DNA of 64,000 nucleotides from PALSA-612 sp963742925 (GCA_963742925.1 CAVUNV010000005.1:372001-436000); one strand, 5' to 3'; counted from the first letter of the stretch, positions 8,311 to 16,773 are shown. The notes: generated by a model from the sequence alone, not told the origin. Translations and numbers: made by a program.

Positions 8311-8991
8311 GTGACGCGTGTGAAACGCGACCGTGACGAAAGCGTGACGATCGATCCACAGCCCTCCCCGCCGGACGAGGCCGGTAAGCCCAGGCTCGTG
8401 CTGGACTGGGACGGGACGGTCACGATCGTCGACACGCTCTGGCTCGTGCTCGGCCGGTTCGGCGACGAGGAGGTGTTCCGTCGCGCCGGCGAGCGGCTCT
8501 TCGCCGGAGAGATCAGCTACCGCGAGCTGATGGAGATCGAGTTCTCGACCGTCCGGAACGCGAAGCTCGAGGACGTCAATGCCTGGCTCGCCGACCATGC
8601 CCGCATCCGTCCGGGCTTCCACGAGCTCGTCCGGCGCCACGCTCCCCTCGTCCTGTCGAGCGGCTTCGAGGAGCTGATCCGCCCGCTTCTCGCGCGGGAG
8701 GGCGTGGAGGTCGAGCTCGTAGCCAACCGGATCGATCCGCGTCCCGACGGCTGGCGGGTCATCTGGAACCGCGAGCGGCCCTGCCGGGTCTGCGGCGACT
8801 GGTGCAAGCGCGACGGCTTGCCGCCGGGGCCGCTGGTCTACGTCGGCGACGGGTACTCCGACCGCTGTCCGTCGCTCGCCGCCGAGCGGGTCTTCGCGTG
8901 CGCCGGGCTGGCGGAGTATCTCGAAGCAGAAGGCGTCCGGTACGAGCCGTTCGAGGATCTGCACGACGTGCTCCGCGCGCTCGAGGGATAG
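8311..8991 (+). CDS. HAD-superfamily phosphatase (MtnX/SerB-like)
   Basis: A 226-residue haloacid-dehalogenase phosphatase. It shows motif I DWDGTVTIVD, motif II in LVLSSGFEELI, and motif III/IV GDGYSDRC. The arrangement resembles MtnX and phosphoserine phosphatase relatives (HAD-IB), but the substrate is not evident; no methionine-salvage genes are nearby. The start is uncertain: GTG 8311 has TAACTC seven bases upstream, but a 31-bp motif shared with 4659-4689 covers the first codons, and later GTGs (for example 8344) are possible. It begins a run of closely spaced genes reaching to 12176. Confidence 0.75.
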   Translation: MTRVKRDRDESVTIDPQPSPPDEAGKPRLVLDWDGTVTIVDTLWLVLGRFGDEEVFRRAGERLFAGEISYRELMEIEFSTVRNAKLEDVNAWLADHARIRPGFHELVRRHAPLVLSSGFEELIRPLLAREGVEVELVANRIDPRPDGWRVIWNRERPCRVCGDWCKRDGLPPGPLVYVGDGYSDRCPSLAAERVFACAGLAEYLEAEGVRYEPFEDLHDVLRALEG

Positions 8992-9000
8992 CACCGCACC

Positions 9001-9840
9001 GTGCCGCTGCTCCCGATCCCCGAGCCGTACGACTTCGCGTTCTCGACCGAGCGTTTCCGCCGTTTCGGCCCCGACCTCGCCAACCTCTGGCACGAGGGCG
9101 GCCTGCACCGCGTCGTCGGCGGCCGCGAGGTGCGGATCGAGGCAGCCCAGGGAGGCGTGTCCGTCGAGCCGCTGGACGAGGAGATCGCCGCGGTCGTCGG
9201 AACGCTGCTCGGGCTCGCCTTCGACCTGACGGCCTTCGAGCAGTTCGCGCGGGGCGTCGATCCCGCGCTGGCCGCGATCGTCGACCGGCTCCGCGGGTAC
9301 CGCCCGTCGATCTCGCCCGATCCGTTCGAGACGCTCGTCACCTCGATCACGGCGCAACAGGTGTCGCTCGCCTCGGCCTTCGCGATCCGCAGCCGCATGA
9401 TCGAGCGACTCGGCGAGCGGTCGGTCCATGCGTACGCCTTCCCGACGCGTGAGCGGCTCGCGTCGGCCGGCCCGGACGAGCTGATCGCCGTCGGGTTCTC
9501 TCGCCGCAAGGCCGAGTACGTGGTCGGGCTGGCAGGCGAGAACGTCGACTACGACGCGTTGGCAGCGCTCCCTGACGACGAGGTGAAGGCCCGGCTCGTC
9601 GCCGTCCGGGGGCTGGGGGAGTGGACGGCCGACTGGTTCCTGGCCCGCCACCTCGCCCGGCCGCACGCCTGGCCCGCAGGCGACCTCGGGCTGCGCAAGG
9701 CGGTCGCCACGATCTATGGTGACGGCTCTTTGCCCTCGATCGAGGAGGTGCGGATGATCGGCGCCCGCTTCGCTCCCTTCCAGAACCTCGCTGCCCACTA
9801 TCTCCTGGCTGCGCTGTACCTGTCCGGGCCGGCGGCATGA
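9001..9840 (+). CDS. alkA: DNA-3-methyladenine glycosylase II (AlkA-like)
   Basis: Removes alkylated bases from DNA. The 279 residues contain an N-terminal AlkA-like domain and the helix-hairpin-helix GPD core: ITAQQVSLASA near 116-126, the hairpin LVAVRGLGEWTADW at 199-212, and the catalytic aspartate at about 228 in PAGDLGLRKAV. There is no iron-sulfur cluster motif, which fits AlkA rather than Nth/MutY. It starts nine bases after the HAD stop and its own stop overlaps the next ATG. Confidence 0.88.
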   Translation: MPLLPIPEPYDFAFSTERFRRFGPDLANLWHEGGLHRVVGGREVRIEAAQGGVSVEPLDEEIAAVVGTLLGLAFDLTAFEQFARGVDPALAAIVDRLRGYRPSISPDPFETLVTSITAQQVSLASAFAIRSRMIERLGERSVHAYAFPTRERLASAGPDELIAVGFSRRKAEYVVGLAGENVDYDALAALPDDEVKARLVAVRGLGEWTADWFLARHLARPHAWPAGDLGLRKAVATIYGDGSLPSIEEVRMIGARFAPFQNLAAHYLLAALYLSGPAA

Positions 9841-10802
9841 ACATCCGCCCGGCGACGAAGCGCGATCTGGAGACGATCCGCGCCCTGTGGGAGGAGATGG
9901 ACGAGGAGATCGGCGGCCCGGCCTGGGTCCGGGAGCCGTGGGAGGACGAGCGTGTGGACGTCGAGCGCCGCCTGCGGGACGCGGTGATCCTTCTGGCCGA
10001 GGAGGACGATCAGCCCGTCGGCTACCTCGGGCTCGACTTCCGGGACCCGCGGATCGCCGAGATCCAGAGTCTCTACGTGCGGCCGGTCGGGCGGAGGAAG
10101 GGTGTCGCGCGCGCGCTCATCTCCCAGGCGTCGGCCGCGGCCCGCGCCCACGGGTACGACCACGTGATGCTCGGCGTCCTCACGTCGAACCATCAGGCGC
10201 TGGCCGTCTACGAGCGGCTCGGCTTCGTCGAGTACTCGCTGTCGATGTCGATCCCGCTCGACGATCTCGACGCGCGCCTCGGCAACGAGCCGCGTGGCGA
10301 GTCCTTCGGACGGGTCTACGTGCAGACCGACGACGAGACCGCGATCGAGCGCGCCGTGGCGCAGTTCATCCCCAGGCTCGGACACTCGACACACACGGAG
10401 GTGGCGCCGCCGAGGAACGGCTGGATCGAGATCGACGACGAGCTCTGCGGCCGCGACCCGAGGGCCCTGCGACGTCTCGGACAGGAGCTCTCCTATCGCA
10501 CCGGCGGGGTCGTGCTCACGCTCGGTGTCGAGGAGGGAGTCGTCGTGCGCTACATCCTCCTCGACCGTGGCTCCGTGGCGGACGAGTACGCGTCGCTCCC
10601 CGAGTACTACGGGCCGCTGCCGCCGGGCGACGTGATCGCGCTCGGCGCCAATCCGACCGTCGTGCACCGGCTGACCGGTGCCGATCCGGAGCGCGTCCGC
10701 GCCGTCGCGAAGACCGCGAAATCGGCCGAGGAGCTCCCACCTCCGCACGACCTCCACGCGCAGCTGGCCGACCTGCTCGGAGTAGGATCGGTGTCCGAAT
10801 GA
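9837..10802 (+). CDS. GNAT acetyltransferase with an unassigned C-terminal domain
   Basis: Residues 1 to about 140 form a GNAT domain with the acetyl-CoA loop VRPVGRRKGVARAL and the C-terminal strand NHQALAVYERLGF. The remaining 180 residues (from about GRVYVQTDDETAIERAV) are a separate domain not recognised here, with VYVQTDDE, ELSYRTGGVVLTLGVEEG and ALGANPTVVHRLTGAD segments. The ATG overlaps the alkA stop and its own stop overlaps the next ATG, so it is in the same coupled operon. The acceptor substrate is unknown. Confidence 0.75.
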   Translation: MNIRPATKRDLETIRALWEEMDEEIGGPAWVREPWEDERVDVERRLRDAVILLAEEDDQPVGYLGLDFRDPRIAEIQSLYVRPVGRRKGVARALISQASAAARAHGYDHVMLGVLTSNHQALAVYERLGFVEYSLSMSIPLDDLDARLGNEPRGESFGRVYVQTDDETAIERAVAQFIPRLGHSTHTEVAPPRNGWIEIDDELCGRDPRALRRLGQELSYRTGGVVLTLGVEEGVVVRYILLDRGSVADEYASLPEYYGPLPPGDVIALGANPTVVHRLTGADPERVRAVAKTAKSAEELPPPHDLHAQLADLLGVGSVSE

Positions 10803-11373
10803 TCACGCTCTACGACGCCGACCGTTGCCCGTACTGCGCCCGCGTGCGCATCGTCCTGGCCGAGAAGGGTCTCGAGTACGAGACCGTCGTCATCGACCTC
10901 GCCGACCGGCCGGCCTGGCTGTACGAGAAGAATCCGCTCGGCAAGGTGCCGGTGATCGAGGAGGACGCGCTCTGCCTGCCCGAGTCGGTCGTGATCAACG
11001 AGTACCTGGAGGAGCGGTACCCGGAGCCGGCGCTGCTGCCGGCGGATCCGGCCGATCGTGCGCACGTGCGGCTCGCGATCGAGCGGTTCGACGACGCTCT
11101 CGGCGACGCCTACTACGCGTTCCGCCGCGGCGAAGAGGGATGCCGGCGAGCGTCTCGCGCACTGCCTCGCGTACCTCGAGCGCGCGCTCGACCCGGCGGC
11201 CCGGGAGCTACACCCTCGCCGAGATCGCCTACCTCCCCTGGCTGATCCGGCTCCGCGATCTGCTCGGATTCGACCTGACGCCGTTCCCCGGGCTCCTCGA
11301 CCAGCTCGAGCGGCTCTGCGAGCGGCCCGCGGTGGCGGCCGAGCTCGACCTCGTCGCGGCGCTGCCCAGGTGA
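10799..11373 (+). CDS. Glutathione S-transferase-like protein (two frame breaks)
   Basis: Thioredoxin-fold N-terminus MITLYDADRCPYCARVRIVL with a CPYC pair, then NPLGKVPVIEEDALCLPESVVINEYLEE (GST thiol-binding site) and a helical C-domain. The product is intact only if two single-base insertions are removed: after RRGEE near 11139, in a GGG run, and in the G/C run near 11200. Joined, the product is about 190 residues and ends at 11373. Actinobacteria generally lack glutathione, so the thiol may be mycothiol or another. Given hpd and hmgA upstream, it might act as maleylacetoacetate isomerase, but this is only contextual. Confidence 0.7.
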
Positions 11374-12176
11374 ATCTCCTGCCGACGGACCTCTTCCCGG
11401 GAGTGGTGGATGCCGGCTGGCTTGCCGCGCACCTCGGCGAGGAGGATCTGCTGCTCGCCGACGTGCGCGGGCCGAACGCGCACACGCGTGGCCACCTGCC
11501 CGGATCGATCCCGCTCATGGTGGGCTCGCCCGGTCAGTTCACGAGCCCCGACGTCCGCGACGCGTTCGCGGCCGAGGCGGCGCTGCGTCTGCGGCGGCAC
11601 GGGGTGACGGGCCAGGAGCGGCTCGTGCTCTACGACGGCGGCGACTGCGTCTCGGCCGCGTCGGCGCTCCAGGTCGCGGAGCTCGGGGGTCATCCGCAGG
11701 TGGCCGTGCTCGCCGGAGGGCTCGCCGGCTGGCCCGGCCAGCTGGAGACGGGTGTGGTGGAGGTGGACAAGACACGGGCCGAGCTCGAGCCGCGGCCGGG
11801 CGCCGTGAAGGCACTCTGGGACGTCGTCGCCGAGCTGGGCGATTCAGGCGTGCAGTTTCTCGACGTGCGCCGCGAGGAGGAGTTCGCCGGCAAGAGCGGC
11901 TATCCGTGCGACCCGCGGCAGGGTCACATCCCGGGCGCGAGGCATGTCGAGGTCTCGACGCTGTTCGCCGGGCCGGGACTGCCCGGGCCGGCGGACGAGA
12001 TCAGGGCGCTCGTCGGCAGCGACCCCGACGAAACCCGCATCGTCACCTACTGCCACTCCGGCTCCCGCTCCGGCCTCGCCCTGATCGCGCTCCGCTCCGC
12101 CGGCTACGAGGCCGCGAACTACTTCGGCTCCTGGCACGAGTGGTCCCGCGACCCGAGTCTGCCGATGGAGCGCTAG
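11370..12176 (+). CDS. Thiosulfate/3-mercaptopyruvate sulfurtransferase (two rhodanese domains)
   Basis: A 268-residue protein with an inactive-type N-terminal rhodanese domain (LLLADVRGPNAHTRGHLPGSI) and a catalytic C-terminal one. The active-site cysteine lies in VTYCHSGSRSGLAL, preceded by FLDVRREEEF and HIPGARHVE. It transfers sulfane sulfur to an acceptor in the cytoplasm. The GTG overlaps the stop of the GST-like gene (GTGA) and the gene ends the operon, overlapping the convergent amidotransferase by four bases. Confidence 0.88.
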   Translation: MNLLPTDLFPGVVDAGWLAAHLGEEDLLLADVRGPNAHTRGHLPGSIPLMVGSPGQFTSPDVRDAFAAEAALRLRRHGVTGQERLVLYDGGDCVSAASALQVAELGGHPQVAVLAGGLAGWPGQLETGVVEVDKTRAELEPRPGAVKALWDVVAELGDSGVQFLDVRREEEFAGKSGYPCDPRQGHIPGARHVEVSTLFAGPGLPGPADEIRALVGSDPDETRIVTYCHSGSRSGLALIALRSAGYEAANYFGSWHEWSRDPSLPMER

Positions 12177-12877
12177 GCCGTCACGGCGACGCGCTCGGCG
12201 GCGGTGACGAACGCGCCGCAGAGCGAACGGCCGAAGTCGAGCCACTCGTCCAGGTGCTGATCCGCCCGGGCGAGGAAGTCCCCGACGTCGACCGGCACCT
12301 CCTCGGGCGCCTCCTCGACCCAGCTCGAGACGATCTCGGTCGTCACCTCCGGATGGAACTGGACGCCCCAGGCGGCGTCGCCGAGCCGGAAGGCCTGCGC
12401 GCAGACGCTGCTCCGCGCCAGCTCGCAGGCGCCGGCGGGCACGTCGAACGCGTAGTAGTGCCACTGGAAGGCGGGGAAGCGCCGCGCGAGCCCCGCGAAC
12501 ACCGGGTCGCCGGCGGCCTCCTCCGTCAGCTCCACGTCCACCCACCCGACCTCGGGCTCGCTCGCCCGGTAGACCTCCGCGTGCGCCGCCTTGGCGATCA
12601 GCTGGGCGCCGAGGCAGACGCCGAGCAGGGGCACGTGCAGGTCGAGCAGCCGCTCGATGAAGAGGTGCTCCTCGCGAAGCCACGGATGGAAGTGCTCCTC
12701 GTCGGCGTGCATCGCGCCTCCGAACACCATCACGGCGCCGTAGTCGTCGACCGGCCGCGGCGGCGGCGTTCCCCAGGCGAGGCTCCAGGTCTCGAGCCGG
12801 TGCCCACGATCTGCGACGACGTCGGCGAACGATCCCGGAGGAGCATTCGCGCCGTGGACGACCGCGAGGACGTTCAC
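12173..12877 (-). CDS. Class I glutamine amidotransferase-like protein
   Basis: A 234-residue stand-alone amidotransferase domain. The nucleophile cysteine is in LLGVCLGAQLIAK, and the catalytic histidine and glutamate are in GVQFHPEVT; these resemble GuaA/GAT1-type proteins of unknown partner. GTG 12877 is preferred because TAGACT on the minus strand (12885-12890) ends seven bases before it. It overlaps the end of the DUF72 gene upstream and converges on the rhodanese gene, so it may have both its own leaderless promoter and readthrough from DUF72. Confidence 0.82.
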   Translation of the reverse strand: MNVLAVVHGANAPPGSFADVVADRGHRLETWSLAWGTPPPRPVDDYGAVMVFGGAMHADEEHFHPWLREEHLFIERLLDLHVPLLGVCLGAQLIAKAAHAEVYRASEPEVGWVDVELTEEAAGDPVFAGLARRFPAFQWHYYAFDVPAGACELARSSVCAQAFRLGDAAWGVQFHPEVTTEIVSSWVEEAPEEVPVDVGDFLARADQHLDEWLDFGRSLCGAFVTAAERVAVTA

Positions 12878-13746
12878 ACGCCCAAGTCTAGTTGTGCGTC
12901 CCCTCTCGGCTCGAGGCCCCCGGTGGCCGGGAGGCCGGCCTCGTCGAGGAGCCCGCGCAGGATCCGCGCGCTCCGCGGGGCGAAGTCGTCGCGGTTGTTG
13001 TTGAAGAGGGCGTAGACCTCCTCCGCCTCGCCGGCGAGGCGCCCGAGCGGCTCGACCCACTCGGCGAGCTCCGTCTCCGTGTAGAGGTGGTCGAAGCGCT
13101 CAGCGGAGCTCTTTGCGCCCCGGATGTTCCAGGTCTGCCAGTTGCGCCCGTGGAAGCGCACGTAGGCGACCCGGTGAGTGACTGCCGCGATCGTCGGCAC
13201 CACGTTCGTCGCCCGCGTCGGCGGCGAGTCGACCGACACGAACGCGAGGCCGTGCCGCTCGAGGAAGCGGAGCGTGTCGGCGAGCTCGTCCTCGGTCACC
13301 CAGGAGCGGTGCCGGAACTCGATCAGCGGCACGAGTGGCTCGAGCAGCCCCCGCACGAGTGCCAGCTCCGCGAGCGCCTCCGGCGACTTCTTGACCCGTG
13401 GGTGGTACTGGAGCAGGACGCCGCGCATCTTCCCCGACGCCTCGAGCGGCGCGAGCGCCTCGCGGAACTCACGGAAGGCCGACTCGAGCTCCGCCTCCCG
13501 GTGGCCGGTCATCTCGCCGCTCGCCTTGACGTGGAACACGAATGCCCCCGGCGTGCGCTCGGCCCACTTCGCCGCCGTCTCGGGCGCGGGCAGGCGGTAG
13601 AAGGGCGAGTCGACCTCGACCACGTCGAAGTGCTCCGCGTAATAGCGCAGGCGCGCCTCGGCGCTCGAGACTCCGCGCGGGTACCAGTGCTTGACGAGCC
13701 CCTCGTCGGCCCAGCTGCAGGTGCCGATCCTGACCGTGGCCGCCAC
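12874..13746 (-). CDS. DUF72 (YecE-like) protein
   Basis: A 290-residue TIM-barrel-like DUF72 protein of unknown activity. Typical motifs are present: RIGTCSWADEG at the N-terminus, YYAEHFDVVEVDSPFYRLP, FVFHVKASGEMTGH, VPLIEFRHRSW, and the C-terminal YVRFHGRN and VYALFNNNRDDFAP. The GTG start is supported by TATGCT on the minus strand (13753-13758), six bases away. It is divergent from murI across a perfect 14-bp inverted repeat. Confidence 0.88.
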   Translation of the reverse strand: MAATVRIGTCSWADEGLVKHWYPRGVSSAEARLRYYAEHFDVVEVDSPFYRLPAPETAAKWAERTPGAFVFHVKASGEMTGHREAELESAFREFREALAPLEASGKMRGVLLQYHPRVKKSPEALAELALVRGLLEPLVPLIEFRHRSWVTEDELADTLRFLERHGLAFVSVDSPPTRATNVVPTIAAVTHRVAYVRFHGRNWQTWNIRGAKSSAERFDHLYTETELAEWVEPLGRLAGEAEEVYALFNNNRDDFAPRSARILRGLLDEAGLPATGGLEPRGDAQLDLGV

Positions 13747-13752
13747 GCCCCG

Positions 13753-13821
13753 AGCATAAGAGCTCGGTTCAGAATGAGTAGCGATGCTGCCGGGTACCCA
13801 TCCTGAACCGAGCTCTACAAT
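13753..13821. promoter_or_regulatory. Divergent leaderless promoters with 14-bp inverted repeat (DUF72 / murI)
   Basis: The same 14 bases CTGAACCGAGCTCT occur on both strands (13759-13772 and 13803-13816, 30-base spacer) and each copy runs straight into a TANNNT hexamer: TATGCT toward DUF72 (13753-13758) and TACAAT toward murI (13816-13821). Each hexamer ends six bases before its start codon. The repeat therefore sits just upstream of both -10 boxes, suggesting a shared activator/operator site or a coordinated divergent promoter. Confidence 0.65.
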
Positions 13822-13827
13822 CCGCCG

Positions 13828-14649
13828 ATGGACTCGCGGCCGGTGGGCGTGTTCGACTCGGGGATGGGCGGTCTCACCGTCCTGCACGAGTGTCTGGTCA
13901 CGATGCCGCACGAGGATTTCGTCTATCTCGGGGACGGTGCGCGGCTCCCCTACGGCCCGCGGCCGCACGAGGAGATCCGGCGCTTCGCGCGCGAGATCGC
14001 CGGCTACCTCGAGGGCCAGGATGTGAAGCTGATCGTCGCCGCGTGCAACTCGGCGACCTCCGCCGCGCTCCCCGAGCTGCAGGAGCTCCTGGAGGTGCCG
14101 ATCGTCGGCGTGATCACGCCCGAGGCTCACGCCGCCGTCCAGGCCACCCGCAACCGCCGGGTCGGCCTGCTCGCGACCCAGGCGACCGTGTCGAGCCATC
14201 GTTACGACGAGCTGGTGCACACGCTCGACGCCGGCGTGCGGCTGTCGGCGGTCGCGTGCCCGAGGCTCGTGCCGCTGATCGAGAGCGACGACCCGTTCGG
14301 CGAGGAGACGGCCGCCGCGGTGCGCGAGTACGCAGCGCCGCTCAAGTCCGCCGACGTCGACACGGTCATCCTCGGCTGCACGCACTACCCTCTGATCCGG
14401 CCGATCTTCCAGCGTGTCTTCGGCCGCGGCGTGACGCTCGTCTTCTCGGCCGAGGAGACGGCGCGCGAGGCGGCCGAGACGCTGGCGCGAAAGGGGATGG
14501 AGAACGCCGAGGGCCGCGAGGGCAGCTACCGCTTCCTGACCACCGGCGACCCCGAGCAGTTCCGCGAGATGGGCGCCCGCTTCCTGCAGCTTCCCATCGA
14601 CGGGGTCGAGGTCGTCACGCTGGCCGAGCTCGAGAAGGCCGCGGCGTGA
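13828..14649 (+). CDS. murI: Glutamate racemase
   Basis: Makes D-glutamate for peptidoglycan. The 273-residue protein has the two catalytic cysteines at about 73 (VAACNSATSA) and 184 (ILGCTHYPLI), the N-terminal GVFDSGMGGLTVL, and the YLGDGARLPYG loop. ATG 13828 follows TACAAT by six bases and lacks a Shine-Dalgarno site. Its stop overlaps the rph GTG. The murI-rph-rdgB order is also common in other Actinobacteria. Confidence 0.95.
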   Translation: MDSRPVGVFDSGMGGLTVLHECLVTMPHEDFVYLGDGARLPYGPRPHEEIRRFAREIAGYLEGQDVKLIVAACNSATSAALPELQELLEVPIVGVITPEAHAAVQATRNRRVGLLATQATVSSHRYDELVHTLDAGVRLSAVACPRLVPLIESDDPFGEETAAAVREYAAPLKSADVDTVILGCTHYPLIRPIFQRVFGRGVTLVFSAEETAREAAETLARKGMENAEGREGSYRFLTTGDPEQFREMGARFLQLPIDGVEVVTLAELEKAAA

Positions 14650-15359
14650 GCCGGACGGACGGGCGCCGTGCCGACGAGCTGCGGCCGCTCGACCTGCAGC
14701 CGGATTTCCTCGAGCAGCCGCACGGGTGCGTCCTGTGGGCGCAGGGGAAGACGGTCGTGCTCTGCACGGCGACGATCGACCAGGGGGTGCCGCGCTGGAT
14801 GTCGGGCCGCGGCGTCGGCTGGATGACCGCTGAGTACTCGCTGCTGCCGGCGTCGACCGGCGATCGAACCGCGCGCGAGGCGCGCACCGGGCGCCAGCAG
14901 GGCCGGACGGTGGAGATCCAGCGCCTGATCGGACGTGCTCTGCGCGCCGTCTGCGACTTCGAGGCGCTCGGCGAGCGGACGCTCTGGCTCGACTGCGACG
15001 TGCTCCAGGCGGACGGCGGAACGCGCTGCGCCGCAGTGTCGGGCGCGTACGTCGCGGCCGGCCGGGCGCTCGAGCGCTTCGGGCTCGCCAGGGTGTTCCG
15101 CGACTCGGTGGCTGCCGTCTCCGTCGGCATCGTGGGCGGAGAGCCCCTGCTCGACCTCGACTACTCCGAGGACTCGACCGCCGACGTCGACCTGAACGTG
15201 GTGATGACCGGCGACGGCCGGCTCGTCGAGGTGCAGGCGACGGCCGAGCGCGACCCGTTCGGGCGCGACCAGCTCGGCGAGCTGCTCGACCTGGCCGCCG
15301 GAGGCATCGAGCAGATCCGGGAGGAGCAGCTCCTCGGTCTCGAGGCCGTGCGTGACTGA
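14646..15359 (+). CDS. rph: Ribonuclease PH
   Basis: Phosphate-dependent 3' to 5' exonuclease that trims tRNA precursors. The 237 residues start TDGRRADELRPL and include LWAQGKTVVLCTATI, the WMTAEYSLLP strand, GDRTAREARTGRQQGRTVEIQRLIGRALRA with substrate-binding arginines, and DLDYSEDSTADVDLN with catalytic acidic residues. GTG overlaps the murI stop (GTGA). The stop is followed 12 bases later, in the same frame, by the rdgB coding region. Confidence 0.93.
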   Translation: MSRTDGRRADELRPLDLQPDFLEQPHGCVLWAQGKTVVLCTATIDQGVPRWMSGRGVGWMTAEYSLLPASTGDRTAREARTGRQQGRTVEIQRLIGRALRAVCDFEALGERTLWLDCDVLQADGGTRCAAVSGAYVAAGRALERFGLARVFRDSVAAVSVGIVGGEPLLDLDYSEDSTADVDLNVVMTGDGRLVEVQATAERDPFGRDQLGELLDLAAGGIEQIREEQLLGLEAVRD

Positions 15360-15371
15360 CGAGGACGCTCG

Positions 15372-15959
15372 CTGACGACGCTGATCCTCTGCTCGCGCAA
15401 CGAGCACAAGCGGCGCGAGCTCGCGACGGCGCTCCCGGGCTGGACGATCGAGGTGCTCGACGCCGAGGGCTATCCGGAGGAGACGGGCGAGACGTTCCTC
15501 GAGAACGCCCGCGGCAAGGCGCTCTACGGCCGGCAGGTCGGCCCGTCCGACGCGTGGATGCTCGGTGAGGACTCGGGGCTCGAGGTCGAGGCGCTCGGCG
15601 GCGCGCCCGGCGTCGAGACGGCGCGCTGGGCGGACGGCCGGCACGTCGAGCGGATCCTCGAGGCGCTGGCCGGAGTCGCGGATCGCCGCGCCCGCTACGT
15701 CTGCGAGCTCGTCGCGCTCGCGCCCGACGGCCGCGAGCTCCGCGGAACCGGGACGCTGGAGGGCCGCATCGCCGACGAGCCGCGCGGCACGGCCGGCTTC
15801 GGCTTCGACCCGGTCCTCGTCCCGGACGGCGAGGAGCGGACGGTCGCCGAGCTCGGCGACGAGTGGAAGGCAGCGCATTCGCACCGCGGGCGGGCAGCGC
15901 AGGCGCTGCTGGCGGTGCTGTCAAGCGAGCCCGGGCACGTCCTCGACCGGGGCGGGTGA
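15372..15959 (+). CDS. rdgB: Non-canonical purine NTP pyrophosphatase (RdgB/HAM1) with apparent CTG start
   Basis: Hydrolyses ITP, dITP and XTP to monophosphates. The 195-residue product keeps LILCSRNEHKRREL, GETFLENARGKA, MLGEDSGLEVEALGGAPGVETARW, GFGFDPVLVPDG and AHSHRGRA. No ATG, GTG or TTG is available near the expected N-terminus: the rph stop at 15357-15359 is in the same frame and the first family residues follow at once. CTG 15372, about seven bases after GAGGA (15361-15365), fits best; a lost base that hides a GTG is the alternative. The end overlaps the convergent yihY-like gene by 39 bases. Confidence 0.88.
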   Translation: MTTLILCSRNEHKRRELATALPGWTIEVLDAEGYPEETGETFLENARGKALYGRQVGPSDAWMLGEDSGLEVEALGGAPGVETARWADGRHVERILEALAGVADRRARYVCELVALAPDGRELRGTGTLEGRIADEPRGTAGFGFDPVLVPDGEERTVAELGDEWKAAHSHRGRAAQALLAVLSSEPGHVLDRGG

Positions 15960-16748
15960 GGTGCGGCTCGCGCGCCACCAGTTGTACTCGGCGCCGAGCA
16001 CGATCACGTTCGCCATCACGTAGAGCCAGACGAGCAGGATCACGGGCCCGCCGAACGCGCGTTGCGGCGTCGAGTCGCGCGCCAGGTGCAGGTAGATCGG
16101 CAGCGCCTGGAAGGTCACCTCCAGGACGACCGTCGTGATCACCGCGCCGGGGAGCACGTCTTGCCACGTGTGCTCGACGTTCGTCAGGAAGTAGTAGACG
16201 CAGAGCAGGAAGCCGAAGACGGCGAACGACGAGAGGATGACCGGCACCACGTACGCGACCACGGCGTTGCGGCCGAAACCGGGAGCGAGCCTGTCGAGCA
16301 CGCCGAAGCCGAGCGAGCCGATCGCCAGGCCGGCGAAGAGCAGCACGAGCAGGCCGGACAGCAGCGCGACCGCGTGGATCTTCCCCGACAGGAACGGCCG
16401 GTTCGGTCGCCCGTAGACGATGTTGAACGCCGACTCGAGCGCGCTGAACAGCGAGATGGACGTCCAGATCAGGAACAGCAGGCCGATGATGCCGAGCGCG
16501 GTCGCGTGGGCCTCCAGCCCGTTGACGGTGGTGGCGATCGTCGACAGGGACTTGTCCGGGAAGATCAGCGAGAGCTTCTTGACGAGCGAGCTCGACTCCC
16601 GGGCGTGACCGAAGAAGCCGAGCAGCGCGAAGGTGATGAAGGTCAGCGGGACGAACGACAGCAGGGCGTAGTAGGCGATCATCGCCGCCAGGTGAGGGCC
16701 CCGATCGGCCTGGAACTTCCAGAAGATCTGCCGGGGTCCGAGCGCCAC
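15921..16748 (-). CDS. YihY/BrkB-family inner-membrane protein
   Basis: A 275-residue polytopic protein with about six membrane segments. The family signature AAMIAYYALLSFVPL is near the N-terminus, with LLFLIWTSISLFSALESAFNIVYG in the middle and LLVWLYVMANVIVLGAEYNW near the end. Its function is unsettled (once confused with RNase BN). GTG 16748 is supported by TAGCAT on the minus strand (16755-16760), six bases upstream. It is divergent from the roadblock-like gene, with overlapping promoter hexamers. Confidence 0.88.
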   Translation of the reverse strand: MALGPRQIFWKFQADRGPHLAAMIAYYALLSFVPLTFITFALLGFFGHARESSSLVKKLSLIFPDKSLSTIATTVNGLEAHATALGIIGLLFLIWTSISLFSALESAFNIVYGRPNRPFLSGKIHAVALLSGLLVLLFAGLAIGSLGFGVLDRLAPGFGRNAVVAYVVPVILSSFAVFGFLLCVYYFLTNVEHTWQDVLPGAVITTVVLEVTFQALPIYLHLARDSTPQRAFGGPVILLVWLYVMANVIVLGAEYNWWRASRTSPAPVEDVPGLA

Positions 16749-16754
16749 CGGGCC

Positions 16755-16764
16755 ATGCTAGGGT
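16755..16764. promoter_or_regulatory. Overlapping divergent -10 elements
   Basis: ATGCTAGGGT contains TAGCAT on the minus strand (toward the YihY gene, six bases from its GTG) and TAGGGT on the plus strand (16759-16764, nine bases from ATG 16774). The two hexamers share two bases, so transcription in the two directions should be mutually exclusive at any moment. Confidence 0.5.
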
Positions 16765-16773
16765 CAGCAGCCG

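Noticed and set aside
11058..11369. N-terminal extension of the rhodanese frame
   Set aside because: That frame contains a piece of the frame-broken GST gene, not rhodanese sequence; GTG 11370 overlaps the GST stop as the neighbours do.
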